From Roseomonas gilardii subsp. gilardii (lineage in GTDB: Bacteria > Pseudomonadota > Alphaproteobacteria > Acetobacterales > Acetobacteraceae): a stretch of DNA of 64,000 nt. A program made the position numbers and the translations under genes. Where the stretch lies: positions 3,464,501-3,528,500 of the forward strand of contig NZ_CP095554.1 of NCBI RefSeq assembly GCF_023078375.1, written 5' to 3'. Below the pieces are notes generated by a model, which did not search any database, was not told the DNA's origin, and saw only the letters and a program-made list of their open reading frames with translations. Positions 63,761-64,000 of this stretch are shown here, one piece after another (positions within the stretch are counted from its first letter, which is position 1; each line of letters starts with the position of its first letter).

Positions 63761-64000
63761 TCACGCCGCCAGGCGCGCCGGCAGGAGCTGTCCGGCCGCC
63801 TCGGCCACCTGCGCCACGGACAGCCCCGCCATGCTGCCATCCGCCGCGATCACCGCCCGCGCGGCGCGGCCGGCGGGTGCGTATTCATCGGCCGGGGTTG
63901 GGCCGAACAGGCCGAGCGTCGGCGTGCCGGCAGCGGCGGACAGGTGCATCAGCCCGGAATCATTGCCGACGAAGAGCGCAGCGCGGCGCAGCACCGCCGC
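63761..64000 (-). CDS. Glycosyltransferase family 9 (heptosyltransferase-like), partial
   Basis: Only the last 79 residues are in the window; the start is beyond 64000. The motif [20 protein letters not shown] and [16 protein letters not shown] are characteristic of the GT9 donor-binding half (ADP-heptose transferases such as WaaF/WaaC). With the neighbouring GT4 and AsnB-like genes it suggests an LPS or surface polysaccharide cluster to the right. Confidence 0.83.
   Translation of the reverse strand, partial: AAVLRRAALFVGNDSGLMHLSAAAGTPTLGLFGPTPADEYAPAGRAARAVIAADGSMAGLSVAQVAEAAGQLLPARLAA

Overview
This is high-GC alphaproteobacterial DNA, most like Acetobacteraceae (Roseomonas or a close relative). 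That placement is inferred from base composition, protein similarity as I recognise it, and synteny: TPR protein-bamB-der, cvpA-purF, pqiABC, mtnB-mtnD-mtnC, a lone BUG-family binding protein, and a cobalamin riboswitch before metE. No 16S, tRNA or other taxonomic marker is present. I found no CRISPR array and no insertion sequence.

Positions 1 to about 10,330 hold the right-hand part of a podovirus-like (T7-type) prophage, all on the + strand: the last codons of a probable scaffold gene, a capsid gene flanked by two ~400-base non-coding gaps, tail tube and nozzle genes, an internal-virion-like protein, a tail fibre with a T7-type N-terminus and a pectate-lyase-like shaft, a small terminase-like gene, the large terminase, then a lysis module (two membrane proteins and a SleB-type hydrolase). 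A DUF952 gene follows. The integrase, portal and left end lie outside the window.

10.7-24.9 kb is chromosomal: a secreted esterase, a secreted Cys-rich protein, a redoxin and dsbD (frameshifted here) on the minus strand; hrpB, an MFS exporter, a CPA1 Na+/H+ antiporter and a DUF2059 protein on the plus strand; then a LuxR-type regulator and an LLM flavin oxidoreductase, the latter divergent from an HtrA protease. 25-32 kb carries a Fur-box-preceded iron-siderophore permease and ATPase without a binding protein, the Mg2+ transporter MgtE, and an OmpR/EnvZ-type two-component system. 32-35.6 kb is a minus-strand set of an MBL-fold hydrolase, a NodS-like methyltransferase, a PIG-L deacetylase and an acyl-CoA dehydrogenase gene interrupted by an in-frame TAG.

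35.8-46.8 kb holds a CHAP lipoprotein, a BUG-type binding protein, tatA, the methionine-salvage genes mtnB-mtnD-mtnC, CorA, a lipoprotein, an MFS transporter, cvpA-purF, an SDR gene and a small lipoprotein. 46.9-50.5 kb (minus) is der, bamB and a TPR-like membrane protein: outer-membrane assembly and ribosome assembly. 50.7-55.4 kb has pqiA-pqiB-pqiC (lipid transport across the envelope), a lipoprotein and a VOC-family gene. 55.5-64 kb has a Tat-exported beta-carbonic anhydrase, a dihydroorotase, a cobalamin riboswitch controlling metE, an SMR transporter, and the start of a polysaccharide-type cluster (asnB-like amidotransferase, two glycosyltransferases).

Two cross-cutting observations stand out. 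First, dsbD (twice), the SDR gene and the VOC gene are each broken by exactly one missing base in a run of G or C; this looks like a systematic homopolymer artefact in the assembly, or slippage, not four independent pseudogenes. Second, short perfect or near-perfect tandem repeats (12, 13, 13 and 15 bp units) occur in four unrelated places. I do not see a clearly novel multi-gene system. The least understood units are the acyl-CoA dehydrogenase/PIG-L/NodS-like cassette and the compact phage module.
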